From an uncultured Collinsella sp. (GTDB lineage Bacteria > Actinomycetota > Coriobacteriia > Coriobacteriales > Coriobacteriaceae), in the NCBI GenBank assembly GCA_905211615.1, contig CAJMBB010000060.1, forward strand, positions 1-11,308: DNA of 11,308 nucleotides, read 5' to 3'. Made by a program: the position numbers and the translations under genes. This document shows, in pieces, positions 1 through 6,159 of the stretch; positions within the stretch are counted from its first letter, which is position 1; every line of letters starts with the position of its first letter. The notes under the pieces were generated by a model. That model worked only from the letters and a program-made list of their open reading frames with translations, did not search any database and had not been told where the DNA came from.

Positions 1-336
1 TTCCCCTGGCTGGGCAGCTACGCCTTTTTGGCGCTCGAGCGCATGCTCAAGATTAAATGTGCCGCGGAGCTGGGCCTTCGCGGGCTCGATCCGTCACGCC
101 CGTACTTTATGCAGTTTAAGATGAAGGCCGACGAGGAGACGTTCTTTGAGGTGCTCGCCGCCGAGGCCGAGAAGGACTTCGATCCCATCGAGCTCGTCTA
201 TCCCGGCGAGGTGCCTTATTTTGACCGCTACGACGAGTTTGTTCCCGAAGAGCTCGTGCGCAAGGGCTTTGCCGAAGGCGTGCTCGACATCGAGGGCATG
301 AAGCAGCGCGTTCTCGGCTGGGGCGACCACGCCTAA
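1..336 (+). CDS. C-terminal end of a probable Lhr-like DEAD/DEAH-box ATP-dependent helicase (partial at 5')
   Basis: The reading frame is open from the first base and ends with TAA at 334-336, so only the last 111 residues are present. The fragment opens with FPWLGSYAFLALERMLK and later has a segment around YFDRYDEFVPEELVRKGFA. From memory, this pair of blocks (WLG..a...LER.L, then YDEF/YLP.ELLRKAFA) is typical of the extreme C-terminus of large Lhr-type superfamily 2 helicases in Gram-positive bacteria. Those proteins unwind nucleic acid using ATP in the cytoplasm. The catalytic motifs lie outside the window, so activity cannot be judged. An apparent internal TTG start at 28 is not a real start, because the frame continues upstream. 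GC-rich codon use matches the right half of the window. The gene ends just before a short hairpin (342-355), and the AT-rich island follows directly. An unrelated C-terminal domain remains possible. Confidence 0.6.
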   Translation, partial: FPWLGSYAFLALERMLKIKCAAELGLRGLDPSRPYFMQFKMKADEETFFEVLAAEAEKDFDPIELVYPGEVPYFDRYDEFVPEELVRKGFAEGVLDIEGMKQRVLGWGDHA

Positions 337-337
337 G

Positions 338-389
338 ACCAGTCCCTTTTGGGACGGGGCTTGTTAACCAGTCTTTTTGGAACGGGGCT
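338..389 (+). repeat. Tandem imperfect hairpin repeat after the helicase stop; possible terminator
   Basis: Two near-identical copies start 29 nt apart: ACCAGTCCCTTTTGGGACGG (then GGCT) at 338-361 and ACCAGTCTTTTTGGAACGGG (then GCT) at 367-389. In the first copy GTCCC (342-346) and GGGAC (351-355) form a 5-bp stem with a TTTT loop, which a further CC/GG pair can extend past one mismatch. In the second copy the stem is degraded and one base is lost. The position, two bases after the stop codon, suggests a transcription terminator or a decayed duplicate of one. There is no clear U-run after the stem, so termination is uncertain. Confidence 0.45.
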
Positions 390-769
390 ATTATAGCTAC
401 TTAATGTCGTCCAACGATTTCGATGGACCGCAAATAAGATCAATCTCGTATGTAGTGGCCGTCAAAATAGCCCCTCCCCTGCAAAAACAAAAGGTAACTG
501 GCAGAAGACCCCTTGTCTTTACGGGCAAAAAGGGGCAGAACGGTAAAGTACACTTGTCATGTAAGGTGCTTATTATTCAGGAATTAGATTTGCTAAGCAG
601 GGCTGCAACCACCAATCGTTGTGATTTTAATGTTACAAGAAAAGTCTAAATTCCTTCATAGTGCCAAAACCCGCAGAGTAAATTGCCGACTGCAGCACCT
701 AAAAACTAAGACCTATCGCATTCCGCGACCTGAATTTTCAACATATTGTGAATTGCATTAAGGGGAAGT
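390..769. other. AT-rich stretch with no convincing gene; possible degenerate or non-coding element
   Basis: This roughly 380-bp stretch is far AT-richer than the flanking chromosome. It begins at a palindrome, GCTATTATAGC (387-397). On the minus strand that palindrome contains a perfect TATAAT (390-395), but I see no good -35 partner. Two pairings compete for one segment: CCCCTT (509-514) with AAGGGG (530-535), or GCCCCT (470-475) with AGGGGC (531-536). A + strand frame is open from TTG 377 or ATG 404 to TAA 647-649 (90 or 81 codons). It lacks a Shine-Dalgarno sequence, a recognisable domain and GC-biased third positions, so I do not call it a gene. It could be a dispersed repeat, a small RNA, a decayed gene, or simply acquired DNA. 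Confidence 0.4.
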
Positions 770-806
770 TTCCCGCATCCACGTCTAGTGCAGACGTAGA
801 CGGGAA
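770..806. terminator. Long interrupted hairpin just downstream of the 67-codon ORF
   Basis: TTCCCG (770-775) pairs with CGGGAA (801-806), and inside it ACGTCT (781-786) pairs with AGACGT (792-797) around an AGTGC loop. An asymmetric internal loop (5 and 3 nt) separates the two helices, giving 12 Watson-Crick pairs in all. The structure starts 7 nt past the TAA of the minus-strand ORF at 814, where a terminator would be expected. No T-tract follows on either strand, so it may instead stabilise a 3' end. GGGAA (763-767) can also pair with TTCCC (770-774) as an alternative. Confidence 0.4.
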
Positions 807-813
807 GCCGCAA

Positions 814-1017
814 TTATAAGTCACTAGTCTGGGGCAGGATTAAACGGTTCACCCCTGGTAAGATATAGCAATCTTCGCCCGAGACCATTACTATTCCGCC
901 AGCATCGATAAAACGCTGATATTCCTCGGCATTAAGGCCCACCGATTCAAAGCTAACGCGTACACCCGTAGCCATCAAGAAGGCTCGAAACTTCTGGCAG
1001 CTCGTCAATCGATACAT
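814..1017 (-). CDS. Small hypothetical protein, translationally coupled to the MFS gene
   Basis: This is a 67-codon frame whose ATG (1017-1015) overlaps the TGA of the MFS transporter by one base (TGATG), the classic arrangement for translational coupling. It ends at TAA 816-814. The frame remains open far upstream, but that extension lies wholly inside the transporter gene in another frame and is treated as a shadow. The product begins MYRLTSCQKFRAFLMATG and carries a hydrophilic middle (NAEEYQRFIDAG) and the segment CYILPGVNRLILPQ near its end. I see no signal peptide or membrane helix and do not recognise a family. A second possible start, Met15 at 975-973, would give 53 residues. It may be an accessory, immunity or regulatory factor for the transporter, or the surviving end of a larger gene. 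The coupling favours a real gene, and no function is claimed. Confidence 0.5.
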   Translation of the reverse strand: MYRLTSCQKFRAFLMATGVRVSFESVGLNAEEYQRFIDAGGIVMVSGEDCYILPGVNRLILPQTSDL

Positions 1018-2216
1018 CAATTCTTGAAGGCATGTATTCCACCAATTTTTAATGAAACAACGGCGGTGATCGCTATCGCGATTGCGCCAATAATACCGAG
1101 CGCCATCTGAATGGGATATGACCCCAACACATGTCCAAATACGGAGAAAAACAATGCGGAAAAGAGGGCCCTTACCAGAGACGCGGCGGAAAGGATCGTC
1201 GCACGGAGATCGTCCGCTATCCCGTCTTGGATTAAGTTTTCCGAAGTGATGTACACCACTTCTGGGAGGAAACAAAGCACCATGCTAAGGCCAAACAAAC
1301 ACAAAGGATTTGAAGCGAACCACGGAAGAATCAAGAAAAGGCCCGCCTCGATTAGCATCGAGCCGAGCATGGTATTTCTTTTCCCGAAACGCGATGAGAA
1401 GAAATCTGCTGCAATGTAGGCCGTCGCATTTACTGCATAGGATGCACCGAAAAAGATTCCTATTATGGAGACGGGAGCATGAAACGCGTCGAATACCAAC
1501 TGATTCAAGTTGTAATAACTCCCGTAGAATCCGTCGAGCATGCTTGTGCCGATGAGGAGAAGCAATATCGCAAATGCGGATTCTCCAACGCGCCAGGTTT
1601 CGCCCCTGAACATCTTGGCTGCGTCAAACCTCCCCTTTTCTGATCTTTCAGAACGGGTCGTTTCCGTCCTCTCAATGGGATGCAGGAGGAAAAGCTGCAG
1701 GAGATAGAAAACGAAGACACATATGTAGAGGGCACTCCAAGACACTTGGGCAATGAAAGACCCGAGTACAATTGCTATTCCCGTAGCGATTGATTGCGCG
1801 GCGAGCAACCGAGCGTTGATGGTGAGGAAGCGCTCTCCTTGACCGGCATTTCGAACAATTTCATATAAAAGTGCTTGTTCGGATCCCGATTGAAGGGAGT
1901 AGGCGAGCGCCTCAACAAGGGAAAGCACAACAAGAAAGGGACCTGAGAGCAACAGCATGCCGGCCGTATGGAAGAAAAGCAGCAGCACGCCCACTTGAAT
2001 CGAAAACTTCTTTCCAAAGAAATCGCCTACCAGCCCTGTTGGTAGCTCGAGGACGACCGTTGCAATGTTGAACAGGGCTTGATAAAGCGTGATTTCCGTG
2101 ACAGACATTCCTTTCTCCGCAAGGAAAAGTAGAAACACTCCCCGATTTAAAACAAATCCCGTGAGAACGAAAAAGGCGGAATAGACGTGCAGTTGCGTAG
2201 TGGCTTGCTTGTTCAT
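1017..2216 (-). CDS. MFS transporter
   Basis: A 399-residue, strongly hydrophobic protein of normal length for a 12-helix major facilitator superfamily permease in the cytoplasmic membrane. After helix 2 comes ELPTG..GDFFGKK (57-70), a good match to MFS motif A in the 2-3 loop. A second copy-like loop, ADFFSSRFGKR (270-280), lies between helices 8 and 9, as expected from the internal duplication. SLQSGSEQALLYE (108-119) and a late RATILSAASLVRA segment (338-350) resemble the drug- or metabolite-efflux branch that has SG..EALLYD and RAT..S motifs. The central loop (about 182-210) is charged, as usual. The ATG is preceded by GGAAG with a 7-nt gap. The gene is AT-richer than its neighbours (about 47% GC in a sampled line) and therefore looks acquired. 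It lies 145 bp downstream of the elp3 unit on the same strand and is coupled to a 67-codon ORF. The substrate cannot be inferred. Confidence 0.88.
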   Translation of the reverse strand: MNKQATTQLHVYSAFFVLTGFVLNRGVFLLFLAEKGMSVTEITLYQALFNIATVVLELPTGLVGDFFGKKFSIQVGVLLLFFHTAGMLLLSGPFLVVLSLVEALAYSLQSGSEQALLYEIVRNAGQGERFLTINARLLAAQSIATGIAIVLGSFIAQVSWSALYICVFVFYLLQLFLLHPIERTETTRSERSEKGRFDAAKMFRGETWRVGESAFAILLLLIGTSMLDGFYGSYYNLNQLVFDAFHAPVSIIGIFFGASYAVNATAYIAADFFSSRFGKRNTMLGSMLIEAGLFLILPWFASNPLCLFGLSMVLCFLPEVVYITSENLIQDGIADDLRATILSAASLVRALFSALFFSVFGHVLGSYPIQMALGIIGAIAIAITAVVSLKIGGIHAFKN

Positions 2217-2361
2217 TTGATACTTCCGATGACAATTTTGGCCTAGCGGGCGGCGGAATCAACCGAAGATGAGGCGCGTTGGCGCCGGGCGTCCAGATGC
2301 GTCATGCTGAAAATAGATGAAGCGTATGATTGACAAAACCATAGAGCCCGTCACAAATTGA
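2217..2361. other. Intergenic junction between the elp3 unit and the acquired MFS gene
   Basis: On the minus strand this 145-bp gap holds GGCGC-CAAC-GCGCC, a 5-bp GC hairpin with no T-run, so it is a poor terminator candidate. A possible promoter has TTGTCA (2336-2331) and TATTTT (2315-2310) separated by only 15 bp. Another, TTGATT-N17-AAAATT, lies closer to the MFS start. Neither is convincing. Composition shifts from GC-rich to AT-rich across the gap, so this is probably the right border of the island. Confidence 0.3.
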
Positions 2362-3249
2362 CTACTCCCAATGCTGGTCGTGGAGGGCGGCACCGAGAAA
2401 GTCGGCATCGAAAGGCACAGCTTCAGCAAAGGCGTAGTCGCCGTCGCTGGCGATGAGCAGGTAGTTCTCCTCGCCGCCGAACTCCGCATCGCCGCACGGG
2501 ACCACCCAGGCATGGGCGAATACCTCGAGTGCCGTGGCAGCGCAGTCGCGCAGGAACGTCACGTCGCTCCCCTCGTTTGCGCTCACAATATTGGCGACGT
2601 AGACGCCACCAACATTTAGGCTGCCCCGCACTAAACGCAACGCCTCAACCGTCGCCAGCTCGCGTACGGGCTCGGCACCGCCAAAGCAATCGCTCACGAC
2701 CGCGTCATAGCGACGATGGCCCACGCTCGTCACACCCAGATACGAGCGAGCCTCAGCGGTTATCACCCGCAGGCGATCGCCCGCCGCGCGCTCCAGCTCG
2801 TCTAGGTAGAACCAGCGGCGCGCCAGGCGCGTAATCTCTCCGTCATACTCGATAACGTCCATGCGCAAGCCCTCGTGCGACATCAGGGCGAATTTAGGAT
2901 AGGCAAACCCGCCGCCGCCCAGCATAAGCATACGGCTGATACCGTGACCATAAGCGTCGCGCATCGCATCCTCGGCCTCAAACACGTCGTCAAACGCGCG
3001 ATAGTACGCAAAGACCGGCTCCGCCCAACGATCGCCAACGTAACTCGCGCTTTGGTAGACGCCACCTTGCACCAATACACGGACTTCGTCGCCGCCCTCG
3101 TCGTGCACGCGCTTCACACGCGCCAACCCATTGCGGGTTCGCGCAACCTGCAGACAGGCAGCACGAACAGCGACAGCGGCCGCACCAAGCGCCGCGGCTC
3201 CCAGAGCAACGCCGGCAACGACGCCGGCAGAAACACTCGGCTTGTTCAT
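2362..3249 (-). CDS. Membrane-anchored spermidine-synthase-fold (class I SAM-binding) protein
   Basis: A 295-residue protein. Residues about 8-32 form one Ala/Val/Gly-rich hydrophobic segment, probably an N-terminal membrane anchor. The rest follows the spermidine synthase/methyltransferase fold: a glycine-rich SAM-site motif LMLGGGGFAYPKF (108-120), the acidic strand MDVIEYDGEI (130-139), ITAEARSYL (163-171), then YDAVVSDCFGGAEP (181-194). In true SpeE enzymes the last site reads roughly DSTDP with catalytic aspartates. Here only Asp187 remains in SDCFGG, so classical putrescine aminopropyl transfer is doubtful. Automatic annotation would probably say spermidine synthase. The ATG follows the TAG of the elp3-like gene with no gap, and its Shine-Dalgarno AAGGAG lies in the last codons of that gene, so the two are almost certainly co-transcribed. 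A role in the same tRNA-modification process is possible but unproven. Confidence 0.75.
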   Translation of the reverse strand: MNKPSVSAGVVAGVALGAAALGAAAVAVRAACLQVARTRNGLARVKRVHDEGGDEVRVLVQGGVYQSASYVGDRWAEPVFAYYRAFDDVFEAEDAMRDAYGHGISRMLMLGGGGFAYPKFALMSHEGLRMDVIEYDGEITRLARRWFYLDELERAAGDRLRVITAEARSYLGVTSVGHRRYDAVVSDCFGGAEPVRELATVEALRLVRGSLNVGGVYVANIVSANEGSDVTFLRDCAATALEVFAHAWVVPCGDAEFGGEENYLLIASDGDYAFAEAVPFDADFLGAALHDQHWE

Positions 3250-5157
3250 CTAGAGCTCCTTTTGCAGATAAAGGCCATGGTCATAAAATCCAAGATGGCG
3301 ATAGTACTCGCGTGTGCCAATCGCGCTAATCACGTTGATACGCGCATAACCCGCATCCCGGGCAATCTCGCACGCACGCTCTACGAGCAAACGCCCCAAC
3401 CCGTGATGCTGCGCCGCCTGGCCCTGGTCGCCCACGCGTGCCGCCATGCCATACACGTGTACCTCGCGAATCATCGCCTCGTCCGGCGTCGTCGGCAACT
3501 CGTCCGCATGCGCGGCAACAAACGAATGGTCGGGCAGTGACAACCGCAAAAAGCCCGCGATCTTGCCCCGCGGCGTCACCCACTGCAAAAAGCGCTCGTA
3601 AGTCACCGGCGTCTCGTACGCCACTTCCTCATCAAGAGAAAGCTCATCCAAGTCGGCACCCGCGGTACTGATCTCGCGATAGCGAATCTCGCGCACCACT
3701 GCGCCTTCTCCACGAGCCGCCAAGCGATTCTCGACGAGCTGACGCAGGTTGGGCTTCTTGTTGCCCACCATAATGTCGTCGGAACTAAAGTCGCGGATCA
3801 TGCGACTGATACGGCAGAACGCCGGCGTCACCACGATGTCGTCGGCTAACACATCGAGCAGCTCTTCCTCGGTATAGGGACGCCACTCGCCGCGCTCATA
3901 GCAGCCCACCAGACGCGAGCCCTCGATGAGCGCACACGGGTAGACCTTGACCTCGTCGGGCATAAAGGCCCCCTCGGTCATAAAGCGCTCGTAGTCGCGC
4001 TTGTCCCCTTCGGGCGTGGCGCCCAGCAAGTTGAGCATAAAATGCGCGTGAATCTTAAAGCCAAACAGGCGCGCAAGCGAAAACGCCCGCTCGATCTGCG
4101 CCACCGAAATGCGACGCTCGTTGATATCGAGCAAATGCTGGTCGAGGCTCTGGATGCCCATCTGAATCTTGGTGCAACCCAGGCGGCGGATGAGCGTGAG
4201 GGCCTGTGGCGCCACGGCATCGGGACGCGTCTCGATAACGAGCCCCACCACGCGATGCTTCGCCGTCTCGTTGATGCGCTGTTGGCGCTCAAGCTCCTCC
4301 ATCGTGGCCGTCTGCCACTCGGCGACCTCGCCCCACGGCGTGCCGGGGCCGTACAGACGACGCACCGCGCGGTTATAGCCGCCCACGGCAGCATCCACAC
4401 GCTCCTGTTCGTCGACAACGCCGGCAGCAAGCTCGGCCTCGTCTGTCGCAATGCCGGCAGCCCGATAGCGCTCGCGACGTTCCGCCACCACCGGCGGCAG
4501 CGCATCGGCGGGAGCGTCATCGAGCAGGCGCCCTGCCTCGGCACGGCTGATGCCCGGACGCGCCAACATGGGGTTTGCCGCCACGCCGGCGACGGCATCG
4601 TCATTGAGCGCACGGAAGAGCTCCGACATAAACCATGTCTGATAGCCTTCCGGATAGTCGCTCCAGGTACCGCCAAGCACAATGAGCTCGATCTTATCGG
4701 TCGCATGTCCCATCTGCGAAAGCGCCGTCAAACGGGCACTCACCTGCAGATACGGATCGAAGCAGTTTTGCTCCGCACGGGCGCACGCGGGCTCAGCATG
4801 TAAATAGCTTTTGGGCATGCGCAGGTCGTTGGGGCAAAACAGGCAATCGCCCGAGCACGGCCAGGGCTTGGTGATGACGGTAATGGTCGCCACGCCCGAA
4901 GCCGTGCGACGAGGCTTCATGCGTAGCACCTGCAGCAGTTGACGCTCTAGCTCGGCGTCGACATTCCATGCCGTCCAACGAGCCGGCTCCTCGCGCTTCA
5001 CCCGCTGGTAAAACGGCAGCAGGCGACGCTTGGCCAAATCGCGCTTGTCGGCACCCTCACGGCGCGCCTCGGCATGTATCAATTTGACGAGCACCTTGTC
5101 GTCCACGGTCTCACCGCGACGCAGAGCCTCGAGTATGTTCAAAATAATCTGTTCCAT
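3250..5157 (-). CDS. elp3: Elp3-family tRNA U34 carboxymethyltransferase (radical SAM and GNAT domains)
   Basis: A 635-residue stand-alone Elongator subunit 3 homologue. Residues 86-113 carry the 4Fe-4S radical SAM signature with Cys101, Cys105 and Cys108 in WPCSGDCLFCPND. PKSYLHAEPA and NCFDPYLQ (115-138), LGGTWSDYPEGYQTWF (161-176), NETAKHRVVGLVIETRPD (296-313) and IQMGIQSLD (331-339) follow in family order. The C-terminal GNAT domain shows the acetyl-CoA loop QHHGLGRLL (583-591) and VISAIGTREYYRHLGF (609-624). Known Elp3 enzymes use acetyl-CoA and SAM to install a carboxymethyl group on C5 of wobble uridine in tRNA. About 90 residues (roughly 188-280) are inserted between two radical SAM blocks relative to yeast and archaeal forms. 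No other Elongator subunits are nearby, as is usual in bacteria. The gene abuts the spermidine-synthase-like gene. TACAAT lies 6 nt before the ATG, so translation may be leaderless; the alternative is a GGGG only 2 nt upstream of the ATG. Confidence 0.92.
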   Translation of the reverse strand: MEQIILNILEALRRGETVDDKVLVKLIHAEARREGADKRDLAKRRLLPFYQRVKREEPARWTAWNVDAELERQLLQVLRMKPRRTASGVATITVITKPWPCSGDCLFCPNDLRMPKSYLHAEPACARAEQNCFDPYLQVSARLTALSQMGHATDKIELIVLGGTWSDYPEGYQTWFMSELFRALNDDAVAGVAANPMLARPGISRAEAGRLLDDAPADALPPVVAERRERYRAAGIATDEAELAAGVVDEQERVDAAVGGYNRAVRRLYGPGTPWGEVAEWQTATMEELERQQRINETAKHRVVGLVIETRPDAVAPQALTLIRRLGCTKIQMGIQSLDQHLLDINERRISVAQIERAFSLARLFGFKIHAHFMLNLLGATPEGDKRDYERFMTEGAFMPDEVKVYPCALIEGSRLVGCYERGEWRPYTEEELLDVLADDIVVTPAFCRISRMIRDFSSDDIMVGNKKPNLRQLVENRLAARGEGAVVREIRYREISTAGADLDELSLDEEVAYETPVTYERFLQWVTPRGKIAGFLRLSLPDHSFVAAHADELPTTPDEAMIREVHVYGMAARVGDQGQAAQHHGLGRLLVERACEIARDAGYARINVISAIGTREYYRHLGFYDHGLYLQKEL

Positions 5158-5169
5158 GACCCCATTGTA
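5158..5169 (-). promoter_or_regulatory. Candidate -10 element placed for a leaderless elp3 transcript
   Basis: On the minus strand TACAAT (5169-5164) is followed by six bases and then the elp3 ATG (5157). The predicted transcription start therefore falls on or next to the initiation codon. No recognisable -35 lies 16-18 bp upstream, because that space is occupied by the terminator hairpin at 5176-5209. The only purine run, GGGG, is 2 nt from the ATG, too close for normal Shine-Dalgarno use. The TANNNT-N6-ATG arrangement is typical of leaderless genes in Actinomycetota. Confidence 0.4.
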
Positions 5170-5175
5170 AAGGCA

Positions 5176-5209
5176 AAGGCGCCGGAGCCGATCTCGGCTT
5201 CGGCGCCTT
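5176..5209 (-). terminator. Strong rho-independent terminator of the regulator/DUF4097 unit
   Basis: AAGGCGCCG (5176-5184) pairs with CGGCGCCTT (5201-5209). After one mismatch (G/T), AGCCG (5186-5190) pairs with CGGCT (5195-5199) around an ATCT loop. This gives 14 Watson-Crick pairs. On the minus strand the stem runs into TTTGCCTTT, an adequate T-rich tail. It lies about 50 nt past the DUF4097 stop and just before elp3, insulating the two units. A smaller perfect palindrome, AAGCATCTATGCTT (5227-5240), lies between the stop and this stem. Confidence 0.8.
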
Positions 5210-5259
5210 CATCAAACAGCGCGTCTAAGCATCTATGCTTGCGGACCAGCCCGCAGTCA

Positions 5260-6159
5260 TCATTCCGGATCAAACGACATGTCGCCCGAACCGACCTCAA
5301 AACGATACGTGGCAGACTTATCGCCGTTATCGAATTCAAGATTCAAAATGGTCTCGCCGTCGTAGCCAAGCGGAAGGAAATCGCTCTCGAAGTCGCCACT
5401 GCCCAAGGTGAGGATCGCTTTAAAGCCCGTAGAGTTCGGAACCGTCATCTCCACGTCGCCCGAGCCCACGCTCACATCCATCGACTTCGCGGGGGCCTGG
5501 TAGAGCTCGAACGTCACATCGCCCGAACCGACCTCGGCATTCAGGGTATCGGTCACGGTGCCCGTAAACTCAACGTCTCCCGAGTCCAGAGTCAGGTTGA
5601 GGTCATGACACGCAATGCCCGCGACCGTCAGATCACCCGATCCTACATTCGCTGTGATGCCCACCATGTTATCGGCAACATCGCGCGGCAGTTCGACGGT
5701 AACCGTGCGGTCAATGGCGCGCTCGTCATCGCAATCGAACTGGCGAATCTTGAGCGTAGAACCCTTGATTTCGGCCAGGTTCTGGGTTGCCGCATCGAAG
5801 GCAACGGTCCCCGTTGCCACGCGACCGCTTTCAATCACGCGCACTGGCCCGCCGGAGACGTGTTTGACCTCGACCGTGCCCGACGTCACGTCCAAGTCAA
5901 GCGATGTGAACGCGTCGGCATCAAAGGTTTCGCTCGAAAGCTGCTGAGGCCGAGCGGAATAGTTACCGTCATCCAAAAGATCGCCCTCGTCCACCACATC
6001 GTCCATACCAGACAGGCCGGATACAACATCGTCGAGATCCCACGGGCCATCAAAATGAATCAATGTCCGCGAAACGCCAAAGACAAGCCCAACAATGAGC
6101 ACAAACGCTCCGATGCCAACACCCAGGCGTACCTTGGATTCATGCGAAATCTTCATCAT
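5260..6159 (-). CDS. DUF4097 family beta-repeat protein with N-terminal membrane anchor
   Basis: A 299-residue protein. Residues about 12-30 form a single hydrophobic helix (signal anchor, no lipobox Cys), followed by an acidic linker (about 40-66), so most of the chain is probably outside the membrane. The remainder is a run of beta repeats marked by short SGD turns: TSG at 92-94, GSGD at 173-176, DSGD at 192-195, and GSGD at 211-214, 232-235, 253-256 and 290-293, spaced about 19-21 residues with one double step. This is the hallmark of DUF4097 (putative adhesin, beta-solenoid-like). Two turns share 17 identical bases (5282-5298 and 5519-5535), pointing to internal duplication. The ATG overlaps the regulator's TGA (ATGA), so the pair is one operon. 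A second in-frame ATG at 6156 is equally close. The molecular function of DUF4097 is unknown; envelope-stress or surface roles are suggested by its frequent pairing with membrane-linked regulators. Confidence 0.85.
   Translation of the reverse strand: MMKISHESKVRLGVGIGAFVLIVGLVFGVSRTLIHFDGPWDLDDVVSGLSGMDDVVDEGDLLDDGNYSARPQQLSSETFDADAFTSLDLDVTSGTVEVKHVSGGPVRVIESGRVATGTVAFDAATQNLAEIKGSTLKIRQFDCDDERAIDRTVTVELPRDVADNMVGITANVGSGDLTVAGIACHDLNLTLDSGDVEFTGTVTDTLNAEVGSGDVTFELYQAPAKSMDVSVGSGDVEMTVPNSTGFKAILTLGSGDFESDFLPLGYDGETILNLEFDNGDKSATYRFEVGSGDMSFDPE

Noticed and set aside
377..649. 90-codon + strand frame in the AT-rich segment as a protein-coding gene
   Set aside because: It starts with TTG inside the repeat, has no Shine-Dalgarno before TTG 377 or ATG 404, shows no known domain and has no codon bias typical of the genome. 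It is described as part of the non-coding segment instead.
1018..1275. N-terminal extension of the 67-codon ORF inside the MFS gene
   Set aside because: The 86 extra codons are an out-of-frame shadow of transporter sequence; the TGATG overlap marks the real start.
2259..2342. 27-codon minus-strand frame beginning MVLSIIRFIYF as a leader or precursor peptide for the MFS gene
   Set aside because: No ribosome binding site precedes its ATG, and the frame continues out of the speE-like gene shadow; nothing supports translation.
2875..3540. 221-codon + strand frame opposite the speE-like and elp3 genes
   Set aside because: It spans the junction of two well-supported minus-strand genes and encodes an Arg/His-rich product without domains: a shadow.
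3978..4803. Frames of about 240-250 codons on both strands inside elp3
   Set aside because: They coincide with conserved Elp3 radical SAM blocks in the true frame; the alternative translations are low in hydrophobic pattern and rich in Arg.
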